DNA of 64,000 nt from Virgisporangium aurantiacum (GTDB lineage Bacteria; Actinomycetota; Actinomycetes; Mycobacteriales; Micromonosporaceae). Of this stretch, positions 1 through 8,165 are shown piece by piece. The notes beneath the pieces were generated by a model, which saw only the letters and a program-made list of their open reading frames with translations, was not told where the DNA came from and made no database searches. Each line of letters begins with the position of its first letter. The first letter of the stretch is position 1. The position numbers and the translations under genes were made by a program. Where the stretch lies: contig NZ_BOPG01000071.1 of NCBI RefSeq assembly GCF_016863635.1, positions 1 through 64,000 on the forward strand, given 5' to 3'.

Positions 1-5
1 CATGA

Positions 6-35
6 CGAGGGCCGCCGTGATGGCGGCCCTCGTTT
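6..35 (+). terminator. Intrinsic terminator of an upstream gene
   Basis: An 11-bp perfect GC-rich stem (6-16 with 22-32) around a 5-nt loop is followed by a short T run. The gene it ends lies outside the window; in related actinobacteria tyrS usually lies a little upstream of this locus, which is an inference only. Confidence 0.75.
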
Positions 36-116
36 CATTTCATGTACGGTCCGATCCAACCGCCTGCCGTTTCAGCCCCCGCAGGCCGGGTACGGACCCT
101 TTGGAGAGGGAAAATA

Positions 117-3100
117 GTGACGGACTCCTCGTCGCCGGATCCGTCCCCGGATCCCCGCGATCGCAATGACGCCGGCCGCGCTCCGAGAAGCGGCAACGGC
201 CCCGACCGCCCTGCAGGCCGCGACAGCGCCCCGGGCGGCGGTCGCAACTCCGACAAGTCCGGTGACCGCCCGGGCCGTGACTCCGATCGCGGTGACCGTG
301 GCGGCTTCCGCGATCGTGGCAGCTCCGGCGGCGGCGGTTTCCGCGACCGCGGCGCCTCGGGCGGCGGTGGTTTCCGTGACCGTGGCAGTTCCGGTGGTGG
401 TGGCTTCCGTGATCGCGGCGGCTCCGGTGGCGGTAGCTTCGGCGACCGCGGCGCCTCGGACGGCGGCGGTTTCCGCGACCGTGGCGGTTCGGGCGGCGGT
501 GGCTTCCGCGACCGTGGCGGTTCCGGCGGCGGTGGCTACGGTGGCGGCGATCGTGGCGGCTCGAGTGGCGGCTTCGGTGGCGGTGACCGCGGCGGCCGAG
601 GCGACTCCGGCGATCGTGGCCGCTCCGACCGCGGATCGCGCGAGGGCGGCTTCCGCGAGGGCGGCGGTTTCCGCGGCGGCAGCAGTGGCGGTGGTTTCCG
701 CAGCGGCGGCGACCGCGGCGGCAGCGGTGGCGGTTTCCGAAGTGGTGGCGACCGCGGCGGTAGCGGCGGCGGCGGTTTCCGCAGTGGCGGCGACCGTGGC
801 GGTAGCGGTGGTGGTTTCCGCAGTGGCGGCGACCGCGACGGCGGGTTCCGTGGCAGCCGTGAGGGTTCCGGCTACCGACCCCGCGAGGGAGGCAACCGCG
901 AAGGCGGGTTCCGGGGCAACCGCGAGGGCTCCGGCTTCCGCGACCGCGAGGGCGGCTTCCGCGGCGGTGACCGCAGCAGCTCCAGCGGCGGCGACCGCGG
1001 AGGTTCGAGCGGCGGCTTCCGCCCCGACCGCCCACCGCGCGACCGCGGCGACTCGGATCGTGGTGCCGGTGGTTTCCGCGGCGGCTCGGATCGCGGCGGC
1101 AGCGGTTTCCGGGGCGGTTCAGACCGTGGTGCCGGAGGGTTCCGGGGCAGCTCGGATCGTGGTGCCGGTGGTTTCCGGGGCGGCTCGGATCGCGGCGGCT
1201 CGGATCGTGGTGCCGGCGGTTTCCGCGGCGACCGCGACCGCGGTGGCGACCGGCCGGGTGGCTCCCGCGACGACCGGGGTGGTCGTTTCGGCGACCGCGA
1301 CAGCGGGTTCCGGGGCAGCCGTGAAGGATCCGGGTACCGTCCCCGTGAAGGCGGCCAGGATCGCGATCGCGGCGGACGTTTCGGCGACCGTGAGGGTGGT
1401 TTCCGCGGCAGCCGCGAGGGTTCCGGATACCGGGACCGTGATCAGGAGAGGCCCGGCGGCGGATTCCGTGGTAGCCGGGAAGGCTCCGGCTTCCGTGACC
1501 GGCCTTCGGGCCCCCGCGAGGGCGGCTTCCGTGGCGACCGCGACGGCGGCTCCCGGGGCGGCTTCCGCGATCGTGACCGGCCTACCGGCTTCCGTGGCGA
1601 CCGTGACAGCGGCTCCCGCGACGGCGGTTCCCGTGGCGGTGCCCGCGAGGGCGGCTTCCGCTCGGGCGATCGTGATGGTGGGAACCGTGATGGTGGCTTC
1701 CGTGGGGACCGTGATGGTGCTCCGCGGGGCGACCGCGAAGGCGGCTTCCGTGGTGGGAACCGTGATGGTGGCTTCCGTGGGGATCGCGACGGTGCTCCGC
1801 GGGGCGACCGCGAAGGCGGTTTCCGTGGCGGGGACCGTGATAGCGGCCCGCGGGGCAACCGTGAAGGCGGTTTCCGTGGGGATCGTGATGGTGCTCCGCG
1901 CGGCGACCGTGATGGCGGCTTCCGTGGTGGGAACCGTGATGGCGGGTTCCGTGATGGCGGCCCGCGGGGCGATCGGGACGGTGGGTTCCGGGGCAGCCGT
2001 GAGGGGTCCGGGTTCCGTGATCGGGACGGGGGCTCCCGGGGCGAGCGGCCGGGCGGCTTCCGGGCGCGCGACAGGTTTGATCGGCCGGATGACGGGCGGG
2101 CCGGGCGGGAAGGTGGCCGGTTCGAGCGGCACGACGAGCGGACCGGGCGGGACGGGCGTCGGTTCGAGCGGCGGGATGATCGGCGGGGCTCGGGCGGCGG
2201 TGGCGGGGAGTTCCGCGATCGCGACCGGGGGGCCTTCCCGCGGGACGGCGAACGTCCGGCAGCCGGGGACGCGGGTGACCGGCCGCGGGGGCGGTCGGAG
2301 TCGGACTTCCGGGATCGCTCGGGTGGGCGGAACCAGGACGGCGACCGGTCGTACGGGCGGGATCGGCCGGCGGGCGACCGACCGGGTGGTCGGTACGGGC
2401 CGGCTGACGGTGAGCGGCGTCACAGCGGTGACCGGGGCGAAGCTGTATCCGGGGAGCAGGGCGTCGGCGTCGACGGGGTCGTCGAGGATCCGGCGGAGGA
2501 CCTGGCCGAGGATCTGCCGGCGGACATGATCGTGGGCGGTGACCGATCCGAGGACACGGACGTCGACGAGACGGACGAGCTTGACGACGCCGGTGACGAG
2601 GACAGCGCCGCGGTAGCCGACGAGCACGACGACGAGCACGACGACGAAGACGAAGAAGAAGACGACGAGGACGAAGAGAACGAAGAGGACGACCCTCAGG
2701 ACCGGGCCGACGACCAAGGCCTCGAGGACGACGAAGAAGACGAGGACGAGGACGACGAGGAGGAAGACGACGATCTGGACGAGGCGGTAGCCGCCTCCGA
2801 CGAGTCCGTCGAGCGGCCCCGTGCGGGTGGGGAACCGGAGTTGCCGGAGGACATCGACCCGCGGGATCTGCACCCGGAGGTGCGGTCGGAGCTTCGTACG
2901 CTGACCGGCCCGGTGGCGACCCTCGTCGGCAAGCGGTTGGTGGCGTCGGGACTGCTGCTCGACGATGATCCGGCCGAGGCGCTGGCGCACGCCCTGGTGG
3001 CGCGGCGGTTGGCTCCGCGGGTGGCCAGTGTGCGGGAGGCGGTCGGGTTGGCGGCATACCACACCGGCCAGTGGTCGATGGCGGTCGCCGAGTTGCGGAC

Positions 3101-3668
3101 CTACCACCGCATAGCCGGGCGGCAGACGCACCTCGCGGTCATCGCGGACTGTGAGCGGGCGCAGGGGCGTCCCGAGCGGGCGGTGGACCTGTACCGGGCC
3201 GCGAACCTCGACAAGCTGGAGCCCGACGAGGCGATCGAGCTGCTGATCGTCGCGGCCGGTGCGCGTGGGGACATGGGCCAGACGGACGCGGCGGTCGCGA
3301 TGCTGCAGGTACCCGACCTGCGGGACGACGATGCCCCGTGGGGGCCCCGGCTGCGGTACGCGTACGCCGACAGCCTGCTGGCGGCCGGGCGCACCGATGA
3401 CGCGCGGGAGTGGTTCGCCAAGGCCGCCGACGTCGACGAGGACCTGGTGACCGACGCCGCGGATCGGCTGCTCGAACTCGACGGCGTGGTCATCGACGAC
3501 CCGACCGATCCGGCGGGCGGCGATGACACCGGGGGTGAGCGCGGCGACGCCGGCGGTACGTCGGGTGACGGGCAGACGCGTCACCCTGAATCCACGACGC
3601 GGCCCGGCCGCGTCGTGATATTCACCGAACCCCCGGCGGCCGACGATGGCCCGGACCCGGTGCGGTGA
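117..3668 (+). CDS. TPR protein with giant RG-rich disordered N-terminus and acidic block
   Basis: About 1183 aa. I place the start at GTG 117 because GGAGAGGG lies 6 nt upstream; an in-frame ATG at 42 has no such signal. Three parts are visible. Residues about 1-800 are low complexity, made of Gly, Arg, Asp and Ser with recurring GGFRD, GDRGG and SREGSGFR units. Residues about 800-900 are almost pure Asp/Glu. Residues about 908-1120 form an alpha-helical TPR-like domain (ARRLAPRVASVREAVGLAAY, then WSMAVAELRTYHRIAG). The C-terminal domain and the position before the HAD gene match the conserved protein Rv1691 of M. tuberculosis, which as I recall is only about 250 aa, so the N-terminus is a lineage expansion. 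RGG-type tracts bind RNA or phase-separate in other proteins; that role here is inference. The stop overlaps the next start (GTGA). Confidence 0.85.
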   Translation: MTDSSSPDPSPDPRDRNDAGRAPRSGNGPDRPAGRDSAPGGGRNSDKSGDRPGRDSDRGDRGGFRDRGSSGGGGFRDRGASGGGGFRDRGSSGGGGFRDRGGSGGGSFGDRGASDGGGFRDRGGSGGGGFRDRGGSGGGGYGGGDRGGSSGGFGGGDRGGRGDSGDRGRSDRGSREGGFREGGGFRGGSSGGGFRSGGDRGGSGGGFRSGGDRGGSGGGGFRSGGDRGGSGGGFRSGGDRDGGFRGSREGSGYRPREGGNREGGFRGNREGSGFRDREGGFRGGDRSSSSGGDRGGSSGGFRPDRPPRDRGDSDRGAGGFRGGSDRGGSGFRGGSDRGAGGFRGSSDRGAGGFRGGSDRGGSDRGAGGFRGDRDRGGDRPGGSRDDRGGRFGDRDSGFRGSREGSGYRPREGGQDRDRGGRFGDREGGFRGSREGSGYRDRDQERPGGGFRGSREGSGFRDRPSGPREGGFRGDRDGGSRGGFRDRDRPTGFRGDRDSGSRDGGSRGGAREGGFRSGDRDGGNRDGGFRGDRDGAPRGDREGGFRGGNRDGGFRGDRDGAPRGDREGGFRGGDRDSGPRGNREGGFRGDRDGAPRGDRDGGFRGGNRDGGFRDGGPRGDRDGGFRGSREGSGFRDRDGGSRGERPGGFRARDRFDRPDDGRAGREGGRFERHDERTGRDGRRFERRDDRRGSGGGGGEFRDRDRGAFPRDGERPAAGDAGDRPRGRSESDFRDRSGGRNQDGDRSYGRDRPAGDRPGGRYGPADGERRHSGDRGEAVSGEQGVGVDGVVEDPAEDLAEDLPADMIVGGDRSEDTDVDETDELDDAGDEDSAAVADEHDDEHDDEDEEEDDEDEENEEDDPQDRADDQGLEDDEEDEDEDDEEEDDDLDEAVAASDESVERPRAGGEPELPEDIDPRDLHPEVRSELRTLTGPVATLVGKRLVASGLLLDDDPAEALAHALVARRLAPRVASVREAVGLAAYHTGQWSMAVAELRTYHRIAGRQTHLAVIADCERAQGRPERAVDLYRAANLDKLEPDEAIELLIVAAGARGDMGQTDAAVAMLQVPDLRDDDAPWGPRLRYAYADSLLAAGRTDDAREWFAKAADVDEDLVTDAADRLLELDGVVIDDPTDPAGGDDTGGERGDAGGTSGDGQTRHPESTTRPGRVVIFTEPPAADDGPDPVR
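300..2060 (+). repeat. Degenerate in-frame repeats coding the RG-rich tract
   Basis: Short tandem and interspersed units such as GGCGGTTTCCG and GGCGACCG recur in frame for about 1.7 kb and encode Gly-Gly-Phe-Arg and Gly-Asp-Arg motifs. Unit lengths vary and third positions differ, so it is an old, diverging coding repeat rather than a recent tandem array. The tract also leaves long stop-free shadow frames on both strands, which are not genes. Confidence 0.8.
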
Positions 3669-4660
3669 CCATCGCATCCACCCACGACCTGTTCATTTTC
3701 GACCTGGACGGCGTGGTCTACATCGGGCCGGCGGCGGTGCCGGGCGCGGTCGCCGCGATCGGCCGGCTGCACGACGAGGGCCTGGCGGTCGCGTACGCGA
3801 CGAACAACGCGTCGCGGCGGGCGTCGAGCGTCACGGCGCACCTCGCCGAGCTGGGCGTGCCCAGCGAGGCCGGCGAGGTGGTCACGTCGGCGCAGGTGTC
3901 CGCCGCGGTCCTGGCCGAGCGGCTGCCGGCGGGCAGCGCGGTGCTTGTCGTGGGGACGCGGGAGCTGGCGGCCGAGCTGACCGACGTGGGACTGCGTCCG
4001 GTGTGGTCGGCCGACGACGAGCCGGTGGCGGTCGTGCAGGGGTACGGGCGCGACATCGGCTGGCAGCAGCTCGCCGAGGGGTGCGTGGCGGTGCGCGCCG
4101 GCGCGTGGTGGGTGGCGACGAACGCCGACCGCACGTTGCCGTCGGCGCGCGGGCCGCTGCCCGGGAACGGTGCGCTGGTGGCCGCGTTGGCGGTGGCCGT
4201 CGACCGGGAGCCCGACCTGGTGGTGGGCAAGCCGGCGCCGGCGCTGTTCGAGCAGGCCGCGAAGCGGCGCGGGGCCGGGCGGGCGGTCGTGATCGGCGAC
4301 CGGCTCGACACCGACATCGAGGGCGCGAACGCCGCGTCGATGGAGAGCGTCCTCGTGCTGACGGGCGTGCACCGGCCGGCGGATCTGCTGGCGGCGCCGG
4401 CGCATCAGCGTCCGACGTACGTGGCGGCCGATCTCGGCGGGTTGTTCACCGACGAGGACGCGCGGCCGGTGGCCGACGGCGGTGCCGGTTGGCGGGCCGA
4501 GGTCGACGCCGGTCACCTGGTGCTCCGGGGTGCGGGGTCGTCGGTCGACGCGCTGCGTGCGCTGTGCGCGACGGCGTGGCGGCTGGACGGTCCGCTGCCC
4601 CGGTTGCGGGCGGACGGCGAGGCGGCCGCGGCCGCTCTTGCGGATCTGCGTCTGGTGTAG
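3665..4660 (+). CDS. HAD-IIA family (NagD-like) phosphatase
   Basis: 331 aa, cytosolic. Motif I FDLDG carries the nucleophile D13 and acid/base D15; motif II is ATNNAS (T46); motif III is the Lys of VVGKPAP (K189); motif IV is GDRLDTD (211-217). The spacing, with a large cap between motifs II and III, fits HAD subclass IIA (NagD, 4-nitrophenylphosphatase and phosphoglycolate phosphatase types). The substrate cannot be read from sequence. The GTG start overlaps the stop of the TPR gene, so the two are translationally coupled, as in the Rv1691-Rv1692 pair. The last 80 or so residues are weakly conserved. Confidence 0.9.
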   Translation: MTIASTHDLFIFDLDGVVYIGPAAVPGAVAAIGRLHDEGLAVAYATNNASRRASSVTAHLAELGVPSEAGEVVTSAQVSAAVLAERLPAGSAVLVVGTRELAAELTDVGLRPVWSADDEPVAVVQGYGRDIGWQQLAEGCVAVRAGAWWVATNADRTLPSARGPLPGNGALVAALAVAVDREPDLVVGKPAPALFEQAAKRRGAGRAVVIGDRLDTDIEGANAASMESVLVLTGVHRPADLLAAPAHQRPTYVAADLGGLFTDEDARPVADGGAGWRAEVDAGHLVLRGAGSSVDALRALCATAWRLDGPLPRLRADGEAAAAALADLRLV

Positions 4661-4733
4661 GGCGGGCTTCCGCGCGGTGGCGCGGGTTCCGTGCGGTGGC
4701 GCGGTTTCCGCGCGTTGCCGCGCGGGCTCCGCG

Positions 4734-4811
4734 CGTTGATCTTGCAGTTGTGGTGCCGGATTTACTGGGGATTGACCCGGTTTGTGGGGCACCACAACTG
4801 CAAGATCAACG
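4734..4811. repeat. Inverted-repeat element, copy 1 (GATCTTGCAGTTGTG family)
   Basis: Perfect 24-bp arms at 4734-4757 and 4788-4811 flank a 30-nt spacer. The arm core is GATCTTGCAGTTGTG, found again twice near 48 kb. It lies between the convergent ends of the HAD and SCP2 genes, so it could act as a bidirectional terminator. No target-site duplication or transposase is seen. The rest of the 4661-4826 gap holds GC-rich reiterations of CGCGCGTTGCCGCG type before the element. Confidence 0.85.
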
Positions 4812-4826
4812 GGGACTGAGGCGCGT

Positions 4827-5162
4827 TTAGAGGAGTTTGCGGAGTTTCAGCAGGTCCATGACGCTGGCCTTGATCTTCAGGCGGCCGCTGGCGAAGGCCT
4901 TGCCGGCGTCGAGGGTGCCGGCCACCAGTTCCAGCAGGTCGTCGCTGTTGATGATCATCTTGATCTTGGCCCTGGGGTCGTCGCCGTCGGTGAGGTCGAC
5001 GATCTTGCCGTTCTCCAGCCTGCCGTGGAACGCGGCCTGCAGGTCGGGGACCTGGCAGGCGAGCGTGCGGTTGAAGTCGAGCCGGCCACCGGCCTCGGCA
5101 TTCGTGGCCAGCTTCGTGGCCAGCTGGTCGAGCGCCGTTCGGCATTGTTCAAGGGTGGCCAT
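4827..5162 (-). CDS. SCP2 sterol-binding domain protein
   Basis: 111 aa, a single SCP-2 domain over nearly the whole length. The family signature is GGRLDFNRTLACQVPDL followed by the amphipathic KIKMIINSDDLLELVAGTLDAGK helix region and the KASVMDLLKL tail (shown in parts). Such proteins have a hydrophobic tunnel for lipids or acyl chains; the ligand here is unknown. The ATG is preceded by AAGGGG at a workable distance. The gene is divergent from the phasin-like gene and convergent with the HAD gene. SCP2 genes near tlyA are, from memory, common in actinomycetes. Confidence 0.8.
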   Translation of the reverse strand: MATLEQCRTALDQLATKLATNAEAGGRLDFNRTLACQVPDLQAAFHGRLENGKIVDLTDGDDPRAKIKMIINSDDLLELVAGTLDAGKAFASGRLKIKASVMDLLKLRKLL

Positions 5163-5219
5163 GTGGTGTCGTCCCCTTCTGAAGAACCTGGCAGGATCGC
5201 CACGCCGACGATGTGCGGC

Positions 5220-5256
5220 ACGCTACCGCACCGCACCGGTTCTCTCCGGGTAGCGT
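5220..5256. promoter_or_regulatory. Candidate divergent -10 boxes for SCP2 and phasin-like genes
   Basis: TAGCGT is present on the minus strand (5225 down to 5220) and on the plus strand (5251-5256). Each reads toward its gene, and the plus-strand gene then has a GAGGAG ribosome site at about 5276. No clear -35 boxes are seen. Confidence 0.4.
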
Positions 5257-5290
5257 TGCGGGGAACGGGCTTTGAGAGGAGCTGCACACG

Positions 5291-6277
5291 ATGCGGCAAG
5301 ACGCGTGGCGGGCGTACCTGGAGATGGCGCTCGGCGTCACGGAGGCGTCCGGCAAGAAGGCGTTGAAGACGGCGAAGCGGCTGGTCGGCAAGAGCGGCGT
5401 CAGCGCCGATCAGTTGCAGGGCATGGCCGACGAGCTGGTGCGCGCCAGCGCGGCGAACCGGGAGGCGGTGCGCACCCTCGTGCGGGTCGAGCTGGAGCGC
5501 GCGCTGAACGCGGTCGGGCTCGCCAAGGCCGACGAGGTGGAGACGCTGACCGCCCGCGTGCGGGAGCTGGAGGCGCAGCTTCAGGCCACTAACGTGGTCG
5601 CGCCGGCGGTCGCCGACAGCGGTCCGGTGCCGAGTTCGTTGGCCAAGAAGGCGGTCGCGAAGAAGACCGTGGCCAAGAAGGCGGTGGCAGCTCCGGCTCC
5701 GGCCGATGTGGCCTCGGCTCCGGCCGATGTGGCGCCGGCGGTGAAGGCGGTCGCGAAGAAGACGGTCGCCAAGAAGGTGGCGGGGGAGCCGGCCAAGGCG
5801 GCGGCACCGGCGAAGGCGGCTGGCTCGGCCAATGGCGCGAAGGCCGACAGCGCGAAGGCTGTTGGGCCCGCGAAGGCCGACGGCGCGAAGGCCGACGGCG
5901 CGGCGAAGGCCGCTGGGCCGACGAAGGCGACTGGGCCGGAGAAGGCCGACGGGGCGGGGAAGGCCGACGGGGCGGCGAAGGCGGCTGGGCCGACGAAGGC
6001 GACTGAGCCGGCGAAGGCGACTGAGCCGGCGAAGGCCGACGGGGCGGCCAAGGCTGCTGGGCCGGCCAAGGCCGCGAAGAGCGCTCCGGCGAAGAAGGCC
6101 GCCGCAAAGACTGCAGCCAAGACCGCAGGCAAGGGCGCCACCAAGGCGACCCCGTCCGCGGTCGGTGCGGAGATCACCGCGTCGGCGCCCGGCCCCGCCG
6201 GGCCCGTGCCGGCCCGCAAGGCCGTCAAGAAGACCACCACCAAGCGGACGCCCACCAGCGGCGAACCCGTTCCGTAG
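5291..6277 (+). CDS. Phasin-like protein with histone-H1-like AK-rich tail
   Basis: 328 aa. Residues 1-100 are a predicted helical, coiled-coil-forming domain (MALGVTEASGKKALKTAKRL at the start, LTARVRELEAQLQ at the end) resembling phasins and PHA-granule proteins. Residues about 115-315 are almost entirely Ala, Lys, Pro, Gly with VAKKTVAKK and AKADGAAKAAGPTKA repeats, as in histone H1-like proteins. This two-part layout recalls PhaF of Pseudomonas, which tethers storage granules to the nucleoid. It could equally be a nucleoid protein unrelated to storage; no PHA synthase gene is in view. GAGGAG lies upstream of the ATG. Confidence 0.65.
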   Translation: MRQDAWRAYLEMALGVTEASGKKALKTAKRLVGKSGVSADQLQGMADELVRASAANREAVRTLVRVELERALNAVGLAKADEVETLTARVRELEAQLQATNVVAPAVADSGPVPSSLAKKAVAKKTVAKKAVAAPAPADVASAPADVAPAVKAVAKKTVAKKVAGEPAKAAAPAKAAGSANGAKADSAKAVGPAKADGAKADGAAKAAGPTKATGPEKADGAGKADGAAKAAGPTKATEPAKATEPAKADGAAKAAGPAKAAKSAPAKKAAAKTAAKTAGKGATKATPSAVGAEITASAPGPAGPVPARKAVKKTTTKRTPTSGEPVP

Positions 6278-6297
6278 GCCCGACCGGAGAACAGACG

Positions 6298-6459
6298 ATG
6301 ACCGACGACCCCCAGGAGACGACCGGCCACCCGCGTGTCGACGCGGCGTTGGCCGAGCTCGACCGGATCGCCGACCTGCCGCCGGCCGAGCAGGTTGCCG
6401 GGTTCGCCACCGTGCAGCAGGAACTGCAGGGCACCCTGGCGACCATCGACGAGCGCTGA
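6298..6459 (+). CDS. Small conserved actinobacterial protein upstream of tlyA
   Basis: 53 aa starting MTDDPQETTGHPRVDAALAE and ending LATIDER, with CCGGAGA ahead of the ATG. It is acidic, soluble and predicted to be one or two helices. The position directly before tlyA matches the short conserved hypothetical Rv1693 of M. tuberculosis. Function unknown. It ends 10 nt before the tlyA start, so the two are probably cotranscribed. Confidence 0.75.
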   Translation: MTDDPQETTGHPRVDAALAELDRIADLPPAEQVAGFATVQQELQGTLATIDER

Positions 6460-6469
6460 CGCGCCGGGC

Positions 6470-7246
6470 ATGGCTCGACGGAACCGGCTCGACGTCGAAC
6501 TCGTGCGGCGGGGCCTGGCGCGATCGCGGGAACAGGCGGCCGCGTTGGTCGCCGACGGGCGGGTCGAGGTCAAGGGACTCGTGGCGGGCAAGCCGGCCGC
6601 GCTGGTCGACCCGGCCGACCCGGTGCGGGTGGTCGACGGCGGGCCCGACTTCGTGTCGCGCGGCGGGCACAAGCTCGCCGGCGCGCTCGACGCGTTCACC
6701 GGGCTGTCGCCAAAGGGCAGGAGATGCCTCGACGCGGGCGCGTCCACCGGTGGCTTCACCGATGTTCTGCTGCGCGCCGGCGCGGCGGAAGTGGTGGCGG
6801 TCGACGTCGGGTACGGCCAATTGGCGTGGTCGCTGCGTACTGATGATCGTGTTCGAGTCCTTGATCGCCAGAACGTGCGCGCGTTGACCCCCGACGTGAT
6901 CGGCGGGCCGGCCGACCTGACCGTCGCCGACCTCTCGTTCATCTCGCTGACCCTGGTGCTGCCCGCGCTCGCCGCATGCACCACCACCGATCTTGTGCCT
7001 ATGGTGAAACCGCAGTTCGAGGTCGGCAAGGAACGGGTGGGGCCCGGCGGGGTGGTCCGCGACCCCGGCCTGTGGGCGGAGGCGGTGACAGACGTGGCCA
7101 AGAGCGCCGAAGACCTCGGGTTCGGGGTGGCCGGTGTCACCCGCAGTCCGCTGCCCGGGCCGGCCGGAAACATCGAGTTCTTCCTGTGGCTGCGGCGCGA
7201 CGCGCGTCCACTAGATCTTGAAATGCTCGAAGCGGTGACCACGTGA
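6470..7246 (+). CDS. tlyA: TlyA 16S/23S rRNA 2'-O-methyltransferase
   Basis: 258 aa. Residues 1-60 are an S4 RNA-binding domain (RLDVELVRRGLARSREQAAA); residues 63-250 are an FtsJ/RrmJ-like methyltransferase with the SAM loop DAGASTGGF (88-96) and the VVAVDVGYGQLAW strand. TlyA methylates cytidines in helix 44 of 16S rRNA and helix 69 of 23S rRNA, and in mycobacteria its loss gives capreomycin resistance. The ATG at 6470 was chosen because it starts the S4 domain; in-frame codons upstream lie inside the previous small gene. The stop overlaps the nadK start (GTGA). Confidence 0.95.
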   Translation: MARRNRLDVELVRRGLARSREQAAALVADGRVEVKGLVAGKPAALVDPADPVRVVDGGPDFVSRGGHKLAGALDAFTGLSPKGRRCLDAGASTGGFTDVLLRAGAAEVVAVDVGYGQLAWSLRTDDRVRVLDRQNVRALTPDVIGGPADLTVADLSFISLTLVLPALAACTTTDLVPMVKPQFEVGKERVGPGGVVRDPGLWAEAVTDVAKSAEDLGFGVAGVTRSPLPGPAGNIEFFLWLRRDARPLDLEMLEAVTT

Positions 7247-8130
7247 CAGAGCGTGAGGCGCTCCTGGTGACCCACACCGGGCGGCGCCAGAACTCGGCGC
7301 ATGCGCGCACCGTGGCCGCCGACCTGATCGCGGCCGGTTTCACCGTGCGGGTGGTCGCCGAGGAGGCACCCGAACTGGAGCTGCCCGGCGTGCAGCCGGT
7401 GCGCGGGCCGGCCGCCGCCGAGGGCGCGGAGATCGTGTTCGCGCTCGGCGGAGACGGGACGTTCCTGCGCGCCGCCGAGCTCGCCCGGCCGGCGAAGGTG
7501 CCGCTGCTCGGCATCAACCTCGGCAAGGTCGGGTTCCTCAACGAGGCCGAGATCAGCGACGTCGACACGGCCGTGCGCGACGTGGTGGCCCGCCGCTACC
7601 TGGTCGACGAGCGGATGACGCTCGACGTCGAGGTGGAGTGCGACGGCCAGTTGATCGCCCGGTCGTGGGCGTTGAACGAGGTCAGCGTCGAGAAGGGCAT
7701 CCGGGAACGGATGCTCGAGGTGATGGTCGACGTCGACGGGCGGCCGCTGTCGCGGTACGGGTGTGACGGCGTGCTCGTCGCCACCCCGACCGGCTCGACG
7801 GCGTACGCGTTCTCGGCCGGCGGCCCGGTGGTGTGGCCCGACGTGCAGGCCATCCTGCTGGTGCCGAACAGCGCACACGCCCTGTTCAGCCGGGCACTGG
7901 TGACCGCGCCGACCTCGACGGTCACGGTCACGGTGGCGCCGTACACGACGTTCGCCCAGCTCCAGTGCGACGGGCGACGGGCGTGGACGCTGCCGCCGGG
8001 GTCGGTGGTGACGGCGCGCCGGGGTGAGCAGCCGGTCCGCGTCGTCCGATTGAGTGACAACCCGTTCACGGACCGATTGGTCGCCAAGTTCGGTCTACCC
8101 GTTGATGGCTGGCGGGGGCAACACACATAG
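7243..8130 (+). CDS. nadK: NAD kinase
   Basis: 295 aa. Phosphorylates NAD to NADP, using ATP or polyphosphate in the actinobacterial enzymes. The GGDGTF motif (69-74), the NE pair (145-146, ALNEVSVEKG) and the TPTGSTAYAFSAGGP loop identify the family. It overlaps tlyA by 4 nt and precedes recN, the conserved order tlyA-nadK-recN. Confidence 0.95.
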   Translation: MTEREALLVTHTGRRQNSAHARTVAADLIAAGFTVRVVAEEAPELELPGVQPVRGPAAAEGAEIVFALGGDGTFLRAAELARPAKVPLLGINLGKVGFLNEAEISDVDTAVRDVVARRYLVDERMTLDVEVECDGQLIARSWALNEVSVEKGIRERMLEVMVDVDGRPLSRYGCDGVLVATPTGSTAYAFSAGGPVVWPDVQAILLVPNSAHALFSRALVTAPTSTVTVTVAPYTTFAQLQCDGRRAWTLPPGSVVTARRGEQPVRVVRLSDNPFTDRLVAKFGLPVDGWRGQHT

Positions 8131-8151
8131 CGAGTTGTCGTACCCCGCGAC

Positions 8152-8157
8152 TATCGT
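8152..8157 (+). promoter_or_regulatory. Candidate -10 box for leaderless recN
   Basis: TATCGT sits 8 nt before the GTG of recN, which has no Shine-Dalgarno sequence. This is the spacing expected when transcription starts at the start codon. Confidence 0.45.
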
Positions 8158-8165
8158 CCTTCTTT

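Noticed and set aside
166..2529. Long alternative plus-strand frame of Ala/Val-rich sequence over the RG tract, and long minus-strand frames at 40-1035 and 1119-3677
   Set aside because: Shadows of the GC-rich repetitive coding tract: no ribosome sites, low-complexity translations and no family resemblance.
4734..4811. A MITE with target-site duplication
   Set aside because: No flanking duplication is visible and no transposase is present; kept only as an inverted-repeat family.
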